Positions 36,803 to 58,904 of a stretch of 64,000 nucleotides of DNA are shown piece by piece (positions within the stretch are counted from its first letter, which is position 1; each line of letters starts with the position of its first letter). Under the pieces are notes generated by a model. The model ran no database searches. It was not told the origin of the DNA and was given only the letters and a program-made list of their open reading frames with translations. The DNA comes from Pempheris klunzingeri. Lineage: Eukaryota > Chordata > Actinopteri > Acropomatiformes > Pempheridae. A program made the translations under genes and the position numbers. The DNA is taken from positions 24,829,691-24,893,690 of the forward strand of contig NC_092026.1 in NCBI RefSeq assembly GCF_042242105.1. Reading direction: 5' to 3'.

Positions 36803-37461
36803 AAAGAGAATCTCCTGTGTTATTGTGTGCCAAATAGCAGATGATTAAGATTCCTTTATAAGAAAATGCAGCATGGGGGCATGAACTAAGCTCCAGCCTT
36901 AAATCTTCTGCAGATACAGACACACGAGCCCCTCTACAAGACAGGGCCACCACATTAGGCAAGCGCAGCACACCATCCTGTTTACATTGTGATCTATGGT
37001 GCAAGTTCTTTGACAGAAGTGCAGTTCATCAAGAGTCAGCTGACACACTGTGGATGAGGACCACTGGGGCATGTGGGGGCCTTGGACCCTACAGCAGTGG
37101 CCCACCATGTCATTTTAGTAATCCAGCCTTGGTTCACATTCATATGACTGGGTGGCCAAGTCTTCATCTCAGGTCACACCAAATGAGTGTGTGGTTTACT
37201 GTCTGAAGAGTTCACTGAACAGTCCTGAATCATCAACAAGGTGAAGGCTGTGTGATTGTCAGCAAGAAGGTGTCCATCAGCTCCATGTGTGCGGCCCACA
37301 CACCTGATAACGGTGCTGGTCCACAGGTTATAGGTGATGGCTTTATTTATAGGTGCATTTTCATTCATCCTGCATCTCAATGAACTGTGCAGGAGTGCAG
37401 AGCCGACACAACCCTGGATATAGAAATATTTAGAAACACGCTGGTGTGACACTAAAAACGC

Positions 37462-37462
<1 letters not shown>

Positions 37463-37522
<60 letters not shown>

Positions 37523-37530
37523 CGCGCGCC
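37463..37530. repeat. (TG)n(CG)n tract upstream of csnk1g2
   Basis: About 26 TG units are followed directly by about 8 GC units, ending where the CpG-rich promoter block begins. Alternating purine-pyrimidine DNA of this type readily adopts Z-form. Confidence 0.88.
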
Positions 37531-37539
37531 CCTCTGTCA

Positions 37540-37787
37540 CGCTGATTTGCTGTGGGGGCCATCCAGTGTTTGGTCGGTATTCTCCACGGTGCTTTACGCC
37601 CGGCCCTCCGCTCGGCGCTGCGCCGCATCTCTCCTCCGTTACGCAAACTGCGTTGGGATCACTGGCGAGGCTTTCAGCTGTTAGCAAACATCCACAGAAA
37701 CAGAGATGAGCAGGAAAACCAGGCGAAGAAAATAAGAACAATTCATTCCCAACTGGGACAACAGCGACAGAGACTAAGTCTGTTTGG
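37540..37787 (+). promoter_or_regulatory. CpG-rich promoter and probable first non-coding exon of csnk1g2
   Basis: A GC-rich block (about 37540-37680) runs into a donor, GG/GTATGTTAG, at 37787/37788. It is plus-strand and lies 5.6 kb upstream of the csnk1g2 start codon, as expected for the long 5' UTR intron of this family. A second CpG-rich block is at about 38190-38600. An acceptor-like site near 42537 may mark another UTR exon. The transcription start is not determined. Confidence 0.45.
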
Positions 37788-40700
37788 GTATGTTAGCTCT
37801 TTTTTCAACTTTGTGCACATTTGTTTGTTAAATTAGCTGGCCGTATTCATCAATAACTGCATGTATGGGCAGAAATTCAGCGTTAGCTGCTTAGCTGGCT
37901 GGCTAACGTATTAGCCAGCGTTAGCCTCTGCCAGGCTACATCTCGCTACGACCACAGAGGCTAGCTAACGCTAACTGTTGATATAGCTCACCTGCTAGCG
38001 TTAGCTTAATCACTGCCGATCGCTAATAGTGTTGTAATATTGTCCGACATTACTACATTTACCACTGAGTTCCCTCCTTGTATCTTACTTGGTCATGTCT
38101 AATTAGTTTCAATGAAGCTTACGTTGTCAGGCTAACCTTTCATTGAGGCCAAACACTGGCACTCAAACTACTGTGGCCTAAGTCTAACTTCCTGCGTTAG
38201 CCAGCTCGGCTCCCAGTTTGTGGTGCAGCAGCTTCGTATTATCAGATTGTTCGTCGCAGGCTGCGGACACCGTCGGGCAGCGGCTGACCCGCACAGCTAC
38301 AGCCTCCATCAGACCGGACCGTGCTGCTCCCCGCGGGCTGATCCCTGCTGCAGTCATCTCTGTCAGCCTGAACATGAGCTCGGCTAACAGCCTCGGGGTT
38401 CACCTCCTAACCCTCCGCTGCTCTCTCAGCTCCACGATGTGAAAGGTTGACAGCCGAGACGGTCCCAGACCGAGCTGTTTTCAGCCGTGTCTCAGGTGGG
38501 CTGAGGCAGTCCCTGGTACCCGGGTCCGGGTCCGGGTCTGAGTGAGCGCCGTGCCGCTGGTCAGAGGAGTGTGGGTGGTGAGACGAGGCCATGTTGGTCC
38601 AGCCATCGTTACACAGTCTGTGTTCCCCCCAAGAAATTTCACGTAGAGCAGCTAAAGAGAGCTTGAAATAAACAGATTGATTAGCAGGGTTAAGGCTTTT
38701 GTCAGGGCTGCCTGCACTCATTAACCACTGTAAGGTGTTACTGATGCACAAATGACAAATCTTCAGTAGAGATGTACGTTTAACATGTTTCACACAATAC
38801 CTGTCACCAACAGGTAATGTGGGACACGGAGGACTGGCAGCACTAAGGTAATAGTCTAGTACTTAACACATGGCCTCTGGGCTGAAGCTGCAGTGAGCTG
38901 TGACAGGTCATGAGCTGACACATGCTGAGTAGTTGTCGCCCGGTTCTGCGATGTGGGCCAGCAGTGATCAGGACCCGGTGGAGAGACCAGGACCATAACC
39001 GGTGTGGAGCCGGGGGTGGGGCTCTGTTCTTGGAGCACTTCTCAGGGACTGCACACACAAAGTTTTCTCACCGTAGTGAATTTCATGCTTTGATTGAATG
39101 GATTACACAGACTGTTCATGAACATAAAAAGCATGAAATTGACAGTAATCATAAATAAACTGCATGTAGAAACCTCTCCGCACACACACACCACCATCTG
39201 CTCATCCCCCTCATAGTCAGTGTGGGTGGGTGTCGTAAACTACTACACTTTGACTGCTCAGCATGATGTTCTCAGACAGGAGGAAACACGTTTCTGCTAC
39301 CCATTCAGTACTAGACACCATACCAGGCAAGGGTCTGGTTTTCAACACCGTTGTTGTTTTTCTTATTTTCAAAAAGAATTTGAAGTATACTTACCAGTAT
39401 AGACATCAGTGTCCATAGATCCCTTAAACGTCTTTAAAGGCTGTGAATTTTAGTTCAAAAAGTGTGCAGATACCCTTAAAGTGTGGTGAAAGGTTCTCTA
39501 TGCAATATCTCAGCAACAAAAACCAATGTGCCCCCCAGACTGGGTGGCTGGGTCTCACGTCTGTTGTCCTTCTTTCTGTACACAACTGCTGACTGACAGC
39601 CTCTCTTAGCTTTCATGCTTCTGTGTTAGCTCAGTAGCTTAGCTGAGTCTGTCGCTGGGCAGCAGCTCTAACTTGTGTTTCAGCTCGGTTTCACTACACT
39701 ATGGACAGAGAGGCTCAGATACACAGAGACAGTAGCTAGTTACTACTGTGTTCATGTTCTGAGGGTTGTATAGAGAAGCTTTGAGACACCGTCTGTTTGA
39801 GATGAGGAAAGTCAGATTTGCAGTGATGATGTTCTGGGTGCTTGGGGAGATGTACTGGGGTCAAAGAAAAGCTTATAGGCTTCCTGCTGTTTCAAGTGTA
39901 CCCAAAAAGTCTACCCGAGTTTTGATGCTCTGCTATTTCAGAACACATTCCCCAATTAAAGTCTTGAAACGTCATAAACAAAATGGCCTAATGATCAGTT
40001 TGGCGCAGCTAGCTCACACCTGTGTTTGAGCAAAGGCCGCAGTCTTTCATCATCTTTCATATTGTGTTCAGGTTGAGTTGCAAACTCTCATTTTAGCTGA
40101 GGCCAGTGACAGTATGTGGGAGTGATGTTGCCTGTGGCTGTGTGCAGGCCTTGCGCTTCCTCACAGGTGACAGTACAGAAGCATTGATTCCTGCTGCCTC
40201 TGCCAGAGGCCTCTGTGGGAGGGAACAGCAGTGTTTGACCTGCTGCGCTGGATGTAATTAAAGGCACACGTCCAACTTCAGTCAGGGCAAAGTCTTGCTT
40301 AATTTTACCGTGGGATCAGACTTCTCACAGCTCTGTCTGCTCCGTTTGAAGCAACTTGATTCTGTTGTTTGATCATTCCAGCTGGGCACGGTGCCCACAT
40401 TGACTACAGACTCAAATTCTCAGGCGAAGAGTTGACCAAGCTGCACTGCAGTCTAGGTTGCTTTTGCTCATAGCCCTGAAGTCTTCCTGAGTTGCACTGT
40501 GTTCATAGATTTGTATCAGCATCAGCCACAGTTTTCATGCACTGAGCGACTGTTATCGCGGGGCGCCTCTGGCTATGGTGCCTGGATAAAATCAGAAGGT
40601 CAGTATCTGTGTAGACTGTGATAGGGCTGCAGAGGTGTGTGTAAGACCACAGTGGCACGTAACAACGTGAGCGTGGTGCTGTCTGTAACTGAGAGTCTTT

Positions 40701-43359
40701 GAGCAAACACATTAAAAACCCACATACAAGACAGAGACCCTTTAGCCTATGTTCACTTTTTCCTTTTTTTTCACCCAGCATCGTACACTATATTATACGC
40801 ATCGGATTTTGATTCCCATCCCTACATACACATTTAGAGAGGGCCATCCCCCAAACAGAAGAATCTACAGAGGAGGGAATCAGACCGACACGTGTGCTGA
40901 CTCAAGGAGAAAGTTGTCGTGGAGCAGAGTAAATAGTTGAAGCCGTACACAGAGCCTCACTGCATTATATTCCCCACTCACATGCACGCTGAACTTTGGG
41001 TTTCCACCTGAAATTAATGCAGAAAAGACACAAACTGGAGCATAACCATTAAGCAGAATGCAGGAAATTAAGGGTTTGACTCTCAGGGGGACCACAGACC
41101 CCCCCCACCTCATGTGTCCTCCCACTATAGAAATGATACATATGTCCCTCACAGCACTCATTCAGGTGCACACATAAACTGTCTGCTGTGCACGCCACAC
41201 TGTCTCTGGTCTTTGCCGCCTTTGTCTCCAAAAAATCCAAGGAAACCCTGAATCATATCAGTTTAAATGCGCATATGACGCGGTGACTCAGACAAGGTAT
41301 GTTGTTACAGAGCAGCAATGGGAGGGACTGAATGTAGAAGGAGAGAGAAGTGAGAGGAGAGAAGGAAGTGAAGTAGCCAGGACGAGTGTTGTTATTAGAA
41401 GAGGAAATCAGAAATGCCAGGAAACATGTGCTGTCCCCCTGCGCCAACATCTACCCTGCTGCTCCGTCACAAAGGTCACATGCTCTCACTCGGTTGCTGG
41501 TGCAAAAAATGACTTTGATAGATATATTCGGGGAATTGGCAACCTGCTGTCCAACCCGATGGCCCTTACCTGCTGCACCAGGGTGTGCTCATGAGGGTTT
41601 TTCTCCTCCTCTCCCATTGCTATAATTATATTTGCAGACTGTGGTTCCTAAACATTGTCTACTGGATGCGTAAGACACTGCATAATTTGACACAGAAGAT
41701 CTCGTGAGAACTGGAGTATGGGTAAGGTGGGGTTACCTGGTGGGTCCAGCAGGTTTGACATCACAGTGAGTCTCTCCAGTGTGTGTGGGAGGAGTAACAT
41801 TAGCGGCATGTTGCTGCAGCTACAGTTCCTTCTATTAGCGTAGTGATGTTACTCAGACCAGTTCCAGCAGGCTAACAGGCTCCTGACAGGCTGTGTGTGT
41901 GTTTACTGCCACAGAAAAGAAATAAAGTCCCCGTTACTACCTCATTACTATGGTGTCTATGGTACATAGGAGTGGGCGTGGAAGCTGAGGTACTAACGAA
42001 CATAATCAGATGATTCAGATGACACTGTGACTGGTGTATTGTGGTTTGTGGAAGGTGGGACTTTCAGTTTTCTAACAGTTAGCAGCAGAGTGGAAAAAAA
42101 AGATGAAGGTAGGCTGTAATCTTAACTCGCACACTGTGCTCCTAAGTTATTTTCCCGGTTGGCACAGATCTGTTTCAGGGCGAATGCGAGTGAAACCCTG
42201 GCACTGTAGAGCTCTGACCACTAAGACCATCTGACACTTTGAAATCACTTCTTACAACAGGCTGAGAAGGTGCTGTATAAATGAAGTGAATCATTTGTGA
42301 TACGTAAGATTTCTCCTAACGCACAGTGGGAATCCCCTCTCAGGGGTTGTGCAGGACATCTTAGGTCACAGGTCAAGCCTCCAACCTGTTTTCCTCTGCA
42401 ATGATTTGTTACATTGTCTTTTTTAAATAGGCCAGTGTCATGTCTGAATGTACTGTGCTATACACATAATAATATTCAAACGTTATGATAATAGTCCAAC
42501 CCTTTGAATGTAATGTTTTTCTCTGTATGTCTCTCAGGTGGTACGTGGAAACCTCGGCTCAGTGTGCTCCTCACACCGAAGGGCCAGAGCTTCAGCTGGT
42601 CTCCTACAGGACCAGGACCAGGAGCAGCTGTGTGACAGATCATCCGCCTGTGTGCACAAGCACAGCGTTTACAGGAGCGCCTTCTAAAACCAGCCAACTG
42701 ACACTTATGGCGATAAATCAAACGGCCAAAGCGTTTAGACGTACCCAATGGTCAGATGTAACAAAGCGGAGCCTCTGAACTCCTTTTAGTTTTGATAAGG
42801 TCTCCACATTCCTGTCACAGTGTGCACTACCTAACCCTATGGCTGTTGTCATGGTGGACTGGTATGTCTGAGCCTGAAGCTACTGCAGCTTCCCACTTTC
42901 GTATAGCATGTTAGCTTATGGCTAGCCACGTATGGTGACAGGTCAGGCCATTATCCCCCTGCCCTCCATCGCCACCTCTGGCCCCTACAAGGGGGTGTAT
43001 GTTAGTTGGTAGGTGCCCCTTACCCAGTCATCTTTCATTTCTCTTTCTTTTAGTCATCTACCCATCCACCCATCAGTCATCAGCTTGTGCTCCATCTGTC
43101 ACCCTCATCAGCCCCCACCACTTTAGTACAGTACGAAGCACTCTGTCCAGGCTCTGGAGCTTTTATGACACCTTCTTCTTCCCTTTGAATTCATTTCACT
43201 TCTGTCCCATTTCAACTTCAGTTACTCTCTGCCCTCTTTAAAGTCTCACCCCTCACTCCCACCATCTGACAGTGAGGCCGCTAGGCACTTGTTTGGAAGT
43301 TGTTTTGGAAGTTGCATGGAATCAGCTTAACCGTGGAGAGGCCAGGCTACCACAAACTG

Positions 43360-52459
<9,100 letters not shown>

Positions 52460-52697
52460 GATGCAGGGACGGAGAGAGAAAACTGCTCTCATTGTCCCAT
52501 CTGCCCCCCCCCCCCCCCCCCCCATCTCAAGCCCTCACCATAGAACCATCTGCCCCCCCAGCCCTCCCCTGGGACCCGCCTCCTCTGCTTTTGGACCTTC
52601 TGTCGTCCAGCCGTGGTCGGTTGGACTGGCTGGACCACTGGGCAGCACAGTCTGCTTGCTAAGCTGATCTAATGGACCCTACTGGTCCAGACTGACT

Positions 52698-52750
<53 letters not shown>

Positions 52751-53524
52751 GGTGTTTGCTGTTCAGTCTCAGAGCTTTAAATGTGGACTAGCTGTACCAG
52801 TCCTCGTGTGTCAATGGTCACAAACTGAAGTGAACCTGAACTGGATCAAGACAGTCTGCTGTGGCAAACCAGTGGGCACTAAGCAACAGATGACAGGCTG
52901 TAAGAGGCAAGCTGATTGGTTGACGTCCTAGAGTCAGCTGGGTTACTGCAGACTGGCTACACACTCTGTTTCTCTGTTATTCTCTTCTGGCTCAGAGAGA
53001 CAGAGGGATGGGAAGTGACGAGACTGTCGGACTACACAGGAAACACACACACACACAAGTACGCTGTACACTTTGTTGAGCTCATCATAAAGAGACTTCG
53101 TGGACAAAAGGATGCAGCTCTTGCACATAGTCTATGAAGTTTTTATTCCTTAGGGTCAAAGGAAGTACACAGTGACCAGCTTGGTCTATTTCCTGCAAGG
53201 GATCACTGGGCTCAGTGTACTTCCCAGACACTGTGACCCTCAGAGGACAACCTCACAACCACCAGAATCAAAAGTTTAAAAAGATGTTTATGTGAAAACT
53301 GCTTTTTCCTCTTTTAATTTAGAACTAAAAACACTGTCTGCACCTGTTTTTTCTGTCTTTTTGAGTTGTTCTAAAAGTTTGTGTTTTGTAGCTGCGAGTG
53401 TGTTCCTCAAAATGTATTTTTTTTAATAACTTGTATTTTAAATTTTCGGTTATTTTTGTTTTTTTCTCTTTCTCTGGTTGGAGGATGGCAAGTCAGAGAA
53501 GTCCATTAAAAACCAACCAACCAA

Positions 53525-53530
53525 AATAAA
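53525..53530 (+). terminator. Poly(A) signal for csnk1g2
   Basis: AATAAA about 1.07 kb past the stop codon. The intervening 3' UTR holds a poly-C run (about 52507-52523) and a (CA)n tract (about 52699-52746). Confidence 0.5.
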
Positions 53531-53559
53531 AACTGATCGTTATTTAAGGCTGTGGTGAG

Positions 53560-54718
53560 GACTGTTTTTGTTGTGGTCATCGCTGCAGGTCCGGTCCGGT
53601 CCGGTCCGGTCAGAGTGGCCGCGGAGAATCTCAGCACAAGCACCATGTCAGAACTCCAGCAGAAAAGGCTCGTCAGACCCCTCATGTTTGGATGGTGTTT
53701 CTGTCACAGAGTGGAGGATCACGTATGAAATGCCAGAGAGCAGCTCTCACACTAACTGGTGCCGATGAGCAGGAGAGCGTCGGCAGCCTGTTGGACCTGC
53801 TGGCTGAACGAAGGTCTGACTTCACACAGGCCTCTCAGGAACGGCCAAACACACCTTTATCTCACAGAGGACATTTTGCTTTGTCACAGCAGGAATAGCA
53901 CAGGTGTTTATAATGAAATGAATGATGCCTGCTTTAGTTTCAGGGTGCTGGCCTTGTGCGAGCTGAGCCGTCATTAATGTTATTAGCTAAACCTGTGCTT
54001 TTCCTACTAGCACAAGTTCAAATGTCTGATGTGAAAAAGGCCCATACAGCATCCTGGTATGGTGAGACAAGAAGGCTGTGAGATGACATCCTCCCAGCCA
54101 ACCTTCCACTATCCATCTAGCCATCCACTATCATCCACTATCCATCTAGCCATCCACTATCATCCACTATCCATCTAGCCATCCACTATCATCCACTATC
54201 CATCTAGCCATCCACCCATCCACTATCCATCCTCTATCCATCCACTATCCATCCTCTATCCATCCACTATCCATTTCTCCATCCACTATCCATCGAGCCA
54301 TCCACTATCCATCTAGCCATCCACCCATCCACCCATCCACTATCCATCTAGCCATCCACTATCATCCACTATCCATCTAGCCATCCTCTATCCATTTCTC
54401 CATCCACTATCCATCTATCCAAGTTTCTATTCCAGCGTTGGAACAACTGTGTTCACTGCAGAGTGAACTGAACAAAGGAGGAAGGGACTCATCAGACAGA
54501 GTCTGACAGAGAGGAGACCATAAAGGCAATAAAACAGGAGTCAGTGTCCACCGAGAGTCTGAGAGATGAAGAGAATTTCACCATGAAGCTGCTAATGTCA
54601 TTTCATAGTTTATCTGTTGACGAACATCCAAAGCAGAAGTGGATTTTGTTCATAAAAGGAGACAAAGGTGCAGGTTTTATCATGAGAAGAGGCAGCACTT
54701 ATGTGTGTGCTTTGCACT
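53560..54718. other. Region downstream of csnk1g2, with a CCATC minisatellite
   Basis: A tandem repeat of ATCCACTATCCATCTAGCC type occupies about 54090-54420. Four perfect TCCGG units lie at 53591-53610. The rest is unrecognised and I see no exon. Confidence 0.6.
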
Positions 54719-55679
54719 TTAACCCTTATGCACCCCTCGGTACATTTTTTGCATTTTTCAACTAAAAATACTCAATAATTTTGCCAATTTTAATGATAAT
54801 GAGACAAAATTTTGCAGGGATGTCAGTCTTTTACCACATTTTAAGATTTCAACTTTGAATGTATTAATAGAATTATAATACACTGTGGAGAGAAGAAAGT
54901 TCCTCTCGTCACCCTTAAAACATTTTTTGCACCATTGACTCCCATTAAAACATCACTTTTTGATCCTACTTTAATTACACCATAAAATAATGTTTTACTT
55001 ATGACTACCTTTTCAATCTAAGCTTTTGGCTTGAAAATTGTAGTTTTTTTCATTATCCATCATTTGACATCTTTTTCCACTATATGGCTGAGGGCTCCAT
55101 TATATGCTGTTTCTGTGAATCCTACTTCCGTTGCATTTCTCACTATTGCTCCCCAGCAGAATGCATGATTCCAACTAAAATGGTCTGAGTGTGTTGGCAG
55201 TGATGTAAAAGTGTGGTATGAATGTGTGTTTTGACAAATTATTTGATGAGTGTGTGTGTGTGTGTGTGTTTGTGTACAGGGAGTTAGAAAGTCATTTTTG
55301 CTCACCACATTTTGCACATCCCTATCGCTATCTTTCTTATGACTACAGACCACATGCACCCACTCACCCCCCCGCCCACAAACACACACCTACACACACA
55401 CACACACCTATTCGAAGCCCCCAGACACACTACAGCACTTGTAAAAAGCAATCAAGGTCAAAAGGTCAAAAGGTCAAAAGGTCAAAGAATCTAAGGAGGA
55501 GCACCCTAGCTTTTTTTTTGCCTGGAAACGTTTTTTTTTTTTTTTTGACCAAAGCAGTCTTTTTATTGTTTTGGTTTACAGTGCAGCATGTTTATACAGG
55601 TGCTGTGTCTGCAAACCTCAAGCTGCACCTAGCTGGTGCTGGCTGGTCATTTCCTCAGTGACAATGAAGAGACACTTTT

Positions 55680-56126
55680 GTGTTAGAGGAGGCTCTGACT
55701 GCTGTCCTGCAGTCGCCTGAGAACGAGGAGGAGATGTCCGGCACAGACACAGGCACTGAGGACATATCAGGGGAGGCTTCACCTGAAATTCATCCAGATG
55801 GGTCTCCAGCTCAAGTGAGGACATCCATGTCCTCACTTGAGCTGGAGCTGGAAGACCCATTTCCTCACTTGAGCTGGAGCTGGAAGACCCACTAGTGCGG
55901 CTGCTGCTTGGACCAGCAGCAGCCACACTAGTGGATCATGTCAGAGGAAATGGAAGAGCCAGCAGGAGAAGCCAGGCCCTCAAAGAGGTACAGGCAGTGC
56001 ACATTTTGCATGGGACAGAGAAAGGTCTGGACCCATTGTGCCAAGTACAGCAAGTATGGATGCCAAGTACAGCAAGTATGGATGCAAAGTATACATGACA
56101 GTGATCTGCAGGTCCTGCTCCACTGA
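55680..56126 (+). pseudogene. piggyBac transposase remnant (N-terminal acidic part and C-terminal Cys-rich part only)
   Basis: The first piece is acidic and Glu/Ser-rich, as at the start of piggyBac transposases. The second, in another frame, has the paired cysteines of the C-terminal zinc-binding domain (QCTFCMGQRK, HCAKYSKYGC). The several hundred residues with the catalytic aspartates are missing. Two long hairpins and a 33-bp repeat occupy the junction (55804-55934). Confidence 0.6.
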
Positions 56127-56149
56127 GTGACCTTTCTCATCATTTGTCA

Positions 56150-58150
56150 ATATATTCCCAAAATACCATTAAAGGGTTAAAATTAATTCATAAATACATG
56201 TAAATTGAATAGTTATGATCTGGACTGAGGTTGTTCAAAAGATTTAATGCATTGAAAGTGAAAAAAATATTAATGTATAATATTTTTAGAGCACTTCTTA
56301 GGAACAGAGTATTTTTTGCACAAAGGATAAAAGGTGGCATATTTTGTACATAAAGTCAAACTGCTCAAAAAATAATGATGGATTCAAATCAATGTTGTTG
56401 TCAATTATTGACATACCCAAGGGTGTAATACCCCCCCAAAAAAATTCCAGTTTGCAATTAGTATATGGAAAATACTTCATATTTTGTGTTTTACCTCATT
56501 TGACATTTTTGGTTTTATATTCCCAAAATGGCACTAAAAAGTTAAAAATACTTAATAAATCCATGAAAATGGAATAGTTATGATCAGGACTGAGGTTTTT
56601 CAGAAGATTTAATGCAATAAAAGTGAAAAGAATATTAATTATAATATTTTTATAGCACTTTTTAGGAACAAAACATTTTTTTGCACAAAGCATAAAAGGT
56701 GGCATATTTTGTACATAAAGTCAAACTGCTCAAAAAATAATAATGCATTCAAATCAATGTTGTTGTCAATTATTGACACATCCAAGGATGTAATTGCCCC
56801 CCCAAAAAAATTCCAGTTTGCAATTAGTATATGAAAAATATTTCAGATTTTGTGTTTTTCTCATTTGAAATTTTTGGTTTTATATTCCGAAAATGGCACT
56901 AAAAAGTTACAAATGTTTAATAAATCCATGAAAACGTAATAGTTATGATTAGGGCTGAAGTTGGTCAAAAGATTTAATGCATTCAAAGTGAAAAAAAATA
57001 TGAATGTATAATATTTTTATAGCACTTTTTAGGAACAGAACATTTTTTGCATCGAGGGTAAAAGGTGGCACATTTTTACATAAAGTCAAACTGCTCAAAA
57101 AATAATAATGCATTCAAATCAATGTTATTGTCAATTATTGACATATCCAAGACTGTAATACCCCCCCAAAAAAATTCCAGTTTGCAATTAGTATATGAAA
57201 AATATTTCATATTTTGTGTTTTTCTCATTTGAAATTTTTGGTTTTATATTCCGAAAATGGCACTAAAAAGTTACAAATGTTTAATAAATCCATGAAAACT
57301 TAATAGTTATGATTAGGGCTGAAGTTGGTCAAAAGATTTAATGCATTGAAAGTGAAAAAAAATATGAATGTATAATATTTTTATAGCACTTTTTAGGAAC
57401 AGAACATTTTTTGCATCGAGGGTAAAAGGTGGCACATTTTTACATAAAGTCAAACTGCTCAAAAAATAATAATGCATTCAAATCAATGTTATTGTCAATT
57501 ATTGACATATCCAAGACTGTAATACCCCCCCAAAAAAATTCCAGTTTGCAATTAGTATATGAAAAATATTTCATATTTTGTGTTTTTCTCATTTGAAATT
57601 TTTGGTTTTATATTCCCAAAATGGCACTAAAAAGTTAAAAATATGTAATAAATCCATGAAAACTTAATAGTTATGATTAGGACTGAAGTTGGTCAAAAGA
57701 TTTAATGCATTGAAAGTGAAAAAAAATATGAATGTATAATATTTTTATAGCACTTTTTAGGAACAGAACATTTTTTGCATCGAGGGTAAAAGGTGGCACA
57801 TTTTTACATAAACTCAAACTGCTCAAAAAATAATAATGCATTCAAATCAATGTTGTTGTCAATTATTGACATATCCAAGACTGTAATACCCCCCCCCCAA
57901 AATTCCAGTTTGCAATTAGTATATGAAAAATATTTCATATTTTGTGTTTTTCTCATTAATTAATTGTAGTTTTATATTGCAAAAATGGCATTAAAGGGTT
58001 AAAAATATTTGACAAATACATGAAAACTTAATAGTTATGATTAGGACTGAAGTTGGTCGAAAGATTTAATGCATTGAAAGTGAAAAAAAATATGAATGTA
58101 TAATATTTTTATAGCACTTTTTAGGAACAGAACATTTTTTGCATCGAGGG
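56150..58150. repeat. Tandem array of about 5.4 copies of a 364-bp AT-rich unit
   Basis: The landmark TTCCAGTTTGCAATTAGTAT recurs at about 56445, 56811, 57175, 57539 and 57903, spaced 366, 364, 364 and 364 bp. Units include AGCACTTTTTAGGAACAGA and GGTAAAAGGTGGCA. Middle copies are nearly identical; the first and last are more diverged. It lies wholly inside the piggyBac-type element. Confidence 0.88.
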
Positions 58151-58552
58151 TAAAACGTCATTATTTTTTTAAGGGGTGCACAAGGGTTAATGAGGAAGAG
58201 TCCAGCCCAAGATATTTGAAGCCGCAGGCTGTTCCTTCCAGATTTCTGTGGAATAATTGGCGAGAAATCAAACCACACCAGACTCCTCCTTGCTGTCTGA
58301 GTCTGGCGTGGTTTGTGAGGGGGAAACAGCAGTGCTGTTGCAGGAACATGACTATGACTGCCATCCACCTCCGGGTGTGTGTAGCATGCTGCTAACGAAA
58401 ATGGATAAATGATGTATATTTAGAGCCAGTGACAACTGAAATATGAACACAGATAATCTTACACAAACTTGACAGTGGAATGTTTGCAGTGTAAAACTGC
58501 AAATTAGAAAACACTAGTTAACGTTAGCTAGCAGTCAAGCTAGGGTTGTTAA

Positions 58553-58765
58553 GCCGGGGTGGCTGTGGCTCAGAGGTAGAGTGGGTCGTCCATCAATTGG
58601 AAGATCAGTGGATCGATCCCCAGCTCCTATGAGTCAACATGTCCAAGTGTCCCTGGGGGAGACACTGAACCCCAACTTGCTCCTGAAGCAGCTTCAATGT
58701 ATGAAAGAATATTCTCCTCCAACTTAGATTCCTCCTGTATGATTAGAAAGGTGCTATACAGATAC
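58553..58765 (+). mobile_element. tRNA-derived SINE
   Basis: The head GTGGCTCAGAGGTAGAG (A box) and GGATCGATCCC (B box) is tRNA-like. The body CCAAGTGTCCCTGGGGGAGA and CACTGAACCCCAACTTGCTC is typical of a common fish SINE. The copy ends near GGTGCTATACAGATACAG. Confidence 0.75.
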
Positions 58766-58904
58766 AGACCATTTACTGTAGGGTAACTACAGTACTTTAA
58801 AATCTGGGCCATTTTGGTGTCTAAATGACTGGTAGCCACAAAAAGTGTTTGATTTGCAACGTAATCCTTAGATTGTTGGGTCGGACCAGTGGTGGTCCAT
58901 GATG

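Larger units (their letters stand above)
35002..37462. other. Region between the Ig gene and csnk1g2
   Basis: It holds Tc1 and LINE remnants (35815-36802) and a (GT)n tract at 35023-35050. 36810-37460 is unrecognised. No exon was found on either strand. Confidence 0.5.
54723..58186. mobile_element. piggyBac-type element with deleted core, 3,464 bp
   Basis: TTAA flanks both sides (54719-54722, 58187-58190). The terminal inverted repeats read CCCTTATGCACCCCT and CCCTTGTGCACCCCT, 14 of 15 matching. Inside are an acidic N-terminal piggyBac-like segment (about 55680-55890, EEALTAVLQSPENEEEMSG) and a Cys-rich C-terminal segment (about 55938-56126, CTFC...THC...YGC), but no catalytic core. The 3' part is a 364-bp tandem array. 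Confidence 0.82.

Noticed and set aside
39078-39142. Inverted repeat AATTTCATGCTTT with 13-bp arms
   Set aside because: Arms are short, and no flank duplication or known family end is seen; it could be chance.
58553-58625. Possible tRNA gene
   Set aside because: A and B boxes are present, but the sequence continues into a SINE body and does not fold as a complete cloverleaf.
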